A stretch of 5,934 nucleotides of DNA, from positions 1 through 5,934 of the forward strand of contig CAUTVF010000058.1 in NCBI GenBank assembly GCA_963541805.1, given 5' to 3'. This document shows, piece after piece, positions 4,660-5,934 of the stretch. This DNA comes from CAUTVF01 sp963541805. Its GTDB lineage: Bacteria > Pseudomonadota > Alphaproteobacteria > Rs-D84 > CASDRH01. Below the pieces are notes generated by a model. That model worked only from the letters and a program-made list of their open reading frames with translations, did no database searches and was not told the origin of the DNA. A program made the position numbers and the translations under genes. How positions within the stretch are numbered: position 1 is the stretch's first letter; each line of letters begins with the position of its first letter.

Positions 4660-5904
4660 TTATAAATTATAAGATTTAATTTTATTTAATAAATATCTAA
4701 CCATATACTCCCTATATAACACTCCAAATTTTTCACCTGTAAAATTTGCAAGACTTATTTGATATTTTTCAGGTAAATTTTTTAGAGTAATATTTTCCAT
4801 TATATTAAAAATATTCATCATATCATGTAATATATTATCCAACACTCCAAGATCATTTATAATTACATCTTCTCCCATCCAATCTGCTTTGAAACATAAC
4901 ATATAATTCTGTAATAATGTTTTATCTTTAAAATTATCAGATAATGACTTAATAATATCATATTTTCTTGCAATATTCATTTGATCAAAAAACGCTAACT
5001 TCATATGAAATTTACAAAATGTAGAGGCAAATATATTATATTTTGTTGGAACTCTTAATTTTGCACAAAAATCATTTATCACTTTTATACCGTTAATATC
5101 ATGATTGTAATGTTTTGGTAATAATTCCTGTTTAGTCCTTCCTTTACCAATATCATGACATAACACAGCAAATTTAACTATATCCTCTTTATACTGAACC
5201 CTAGATAAGGCAATCATTGTATGCTTAAAAGTATTTTTTGACGGATGATATACTGGATTTTCTGGAGTTAAAGTTAGTTTATATAATTCAGAAAAAAGTA
5301 ATTTTAAAGCCCCTATTTGATTTAATAGCTCAAAATAAATCCTGCTATTGTAACCTTTTGTCAAAGCTTTCTTTGTCTCTAACCAAATCCTTTCTACTGG
5401 AATAGAATTTAGCATACCAATATCTACGATATGTTTTAATAAAATAAGTGTTTCTGGAGCTATTTCAAAATTCAATTTTGCTGCAAATCTGCATGCTCTC
5501 AAAACCCGAAGAGGATCGGTTGTAAAAGAAGTTGCATCGATATGCCTAATAATCTTATTATTTAAATCATCCACACCATGAACACAATCGATTATGCTAC
5601 CTTTATTATCTTTTGCTAATGCATTTATTGTAAAATCTCTTCTTTTAACAGCTTCTTTAATTGTAATATTTATATTTGGGATAAATTCGTAACTATTCCC
5701 ATTTAACTGTTTAAAACTACCAATAGAATACTCTTCTTTTGTAACTGGATGAATAAAAATTGGAAAGTTTTTCCCAACTTTAATAAATCCCATATTTATC
5801 ATGTCTTCGGCTGAAGCTCCAATCACTTCCCAATCTATATCGGATGGGGTTAAACCAAGTAATTCATCCCTAACACAGCCACCTACTTTATAAAAGTTAA
5901 TCAT
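4660..5904 (-). CDS. cca: CCA tRNA nucleotidyltransferase with C-terminal HD domain (E. coli-type Cca)
   Basis: Adds or repairs the 3' CCA end of tRNAs from CTP and ATP without a template, in the cytoplasm. The 414 residues match E. coli Cca (412) in length and order. The class II nucleotidyltransferase core is seen as VGGCVRD at 7-13, catalytic DID at 22-24 within SDIDWEVIG, FPIFIHPVTKEEYSIG at 48-62, and KRRDFTINALAKD at 87-99. DPLRVLRACRFAAK at 130-143 and VERIWLETKKAL at 170-181 correspond to the nucleotide-selecting and neck motifs. An HD phosphohydrolase domain follows: FKHTM at 226-230, LCHDIGKG at 248-255 (H250, D251) and LLPKHYNHDINGIKV at 261-275. E. coli Cca also has 2',3'-cyclic phosphodiesterase and phosphatase activity from this domain, and the same is inferred here. 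The ATG at 5904 fits the family N-terminus; no clear Shine-Dalgarno is visible. rpsU lies 70 nt downstream with no terminator between. Confidence 0.94.
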   Translation of the reverse strand: MINFYKVGGCVRDELLGLTPSDIDWEVIGASAEDMINMGFIKVGKNFPIFIHPVTKEEYSIGSFKQLNGNSYEFIPNINITIKEAVKRRDFTINALAKDNKGSIIDCVHGVDDLNNKIIRHIDATSFTTDPLRVLRACRFAAKLNFEIAPETLILLKHIVDIGMLNSIPVERIWLETKKALTKGYNSRIYFELLNQIGALKLLFSELYKLTLTPENPVYHPSKNTFKHTMIALSRVQYKEDIVKFAVLCHDIGKGRTKQELLPKHYNHDINGIKVINDFCAKLRVPTKYNIFASTFCKFHMKLAFFDQMNIARKYDIIKSLSDNFKDKTLLQNYMLCFKADWMGEDVIINDLGVLDNILHDMMNIFNIMENITLKNLPEKYQISLANFTGEKFGVLYREYMVRYLLNKIKSYNL

Positions 5905-5934
5905 AAATTCAAAATATTACATATATAAAATAAT

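Noticed and set aside
1..5934. CRISPR arrays, insertion sequences, toxin-antitoxin pairs, phage genes or a novel multi-gene system
   Set aside because: No spaced direct repeats, transposase motifs, terminal inverted repeats or small paired ORFs are apparent; the coding genes are recognisable housekeeping families apart from the HAD phosphatase of unknown substrate.

Overview
The window is a low-GC bacterial chromosome segment, dense with housekeeping genes. Its most diagnostic feature is a circularly permuted, two-piece tmRNA gene (ssrA) at about 2296-2588. Two-piece tmRNA is known from alphaproteobacteria, some betaproteobacteria and some cyanobacteria. The tag begins ANDN, TsaD ends in a PRW motif like that of alphaproteobacterial homologues, and S21 begins with an alphaproteobacterial-type VKVIVNDNNVEQAL sequence. 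Together with the strong A+T bias, this suggests an AT-rich alphaproteobacterium, possibly a reduced-genome or host-associated lineage. The genus cannot be fixed from the sequence alone. UGG encodes Trp and UGA is used as a stop, so the standard bacterial code applies.

Layout. Bases 1-696 (+) are the C-terminal two thirds of tsaD (tRNA t6A modification), cut by the window edge. It converges on, and overlaps by 23 bp, a minus-strand gene for a membrane-anchored PpiD/SurA-like periplasmic folding factor (674 to about 2179 or 2224). Divergent from that gene, a good sigma70-type promoter (TTGATT-17-TATAAT, 2262-2290) drives the permuted ssrA. The acceptor piece comes first and ends in CCA at 2372. 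A 15-nt spacer follows, then the mRNA-like piece starting GGGGG at 2388 and encoding the tag ANDNSYLAMAA. galU (2606-3496, +) follows directly with its own Shine-Dalgarno site. A HAD-IB type phosphatase of unknown substrate (3519-4181, +) comes 22 nt later. After about 165 nt of AT-rich noncoding DNA there is a strong minus-strand terminator (4333-4363). It closes rpsU (ribosomal protein S21, 4383-4589, -), which probably starts at TTG. Upstream of rpsU on the same strand is cca (4660-5904, -), a CCA-adding enzyme with a C-terminal HD domain, of the E. coli type.

How the genes fit together. Most of the window serves translation and protein quality: t6A modification of tRNA, tRNA 3' CCA addition, S21 for initiation, tmRNA for ribosome rescue and PpiD for envelope protein folding. 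galU supplies UDP-glucose for envelope polysaccharide. I see no transposon, CRISPR array, phage gene or clear new defence system. The most interesting element is the tmRNA locus: its permuted architecture, its short tag, and the way its 3' end runs into galU with competing hairpins.
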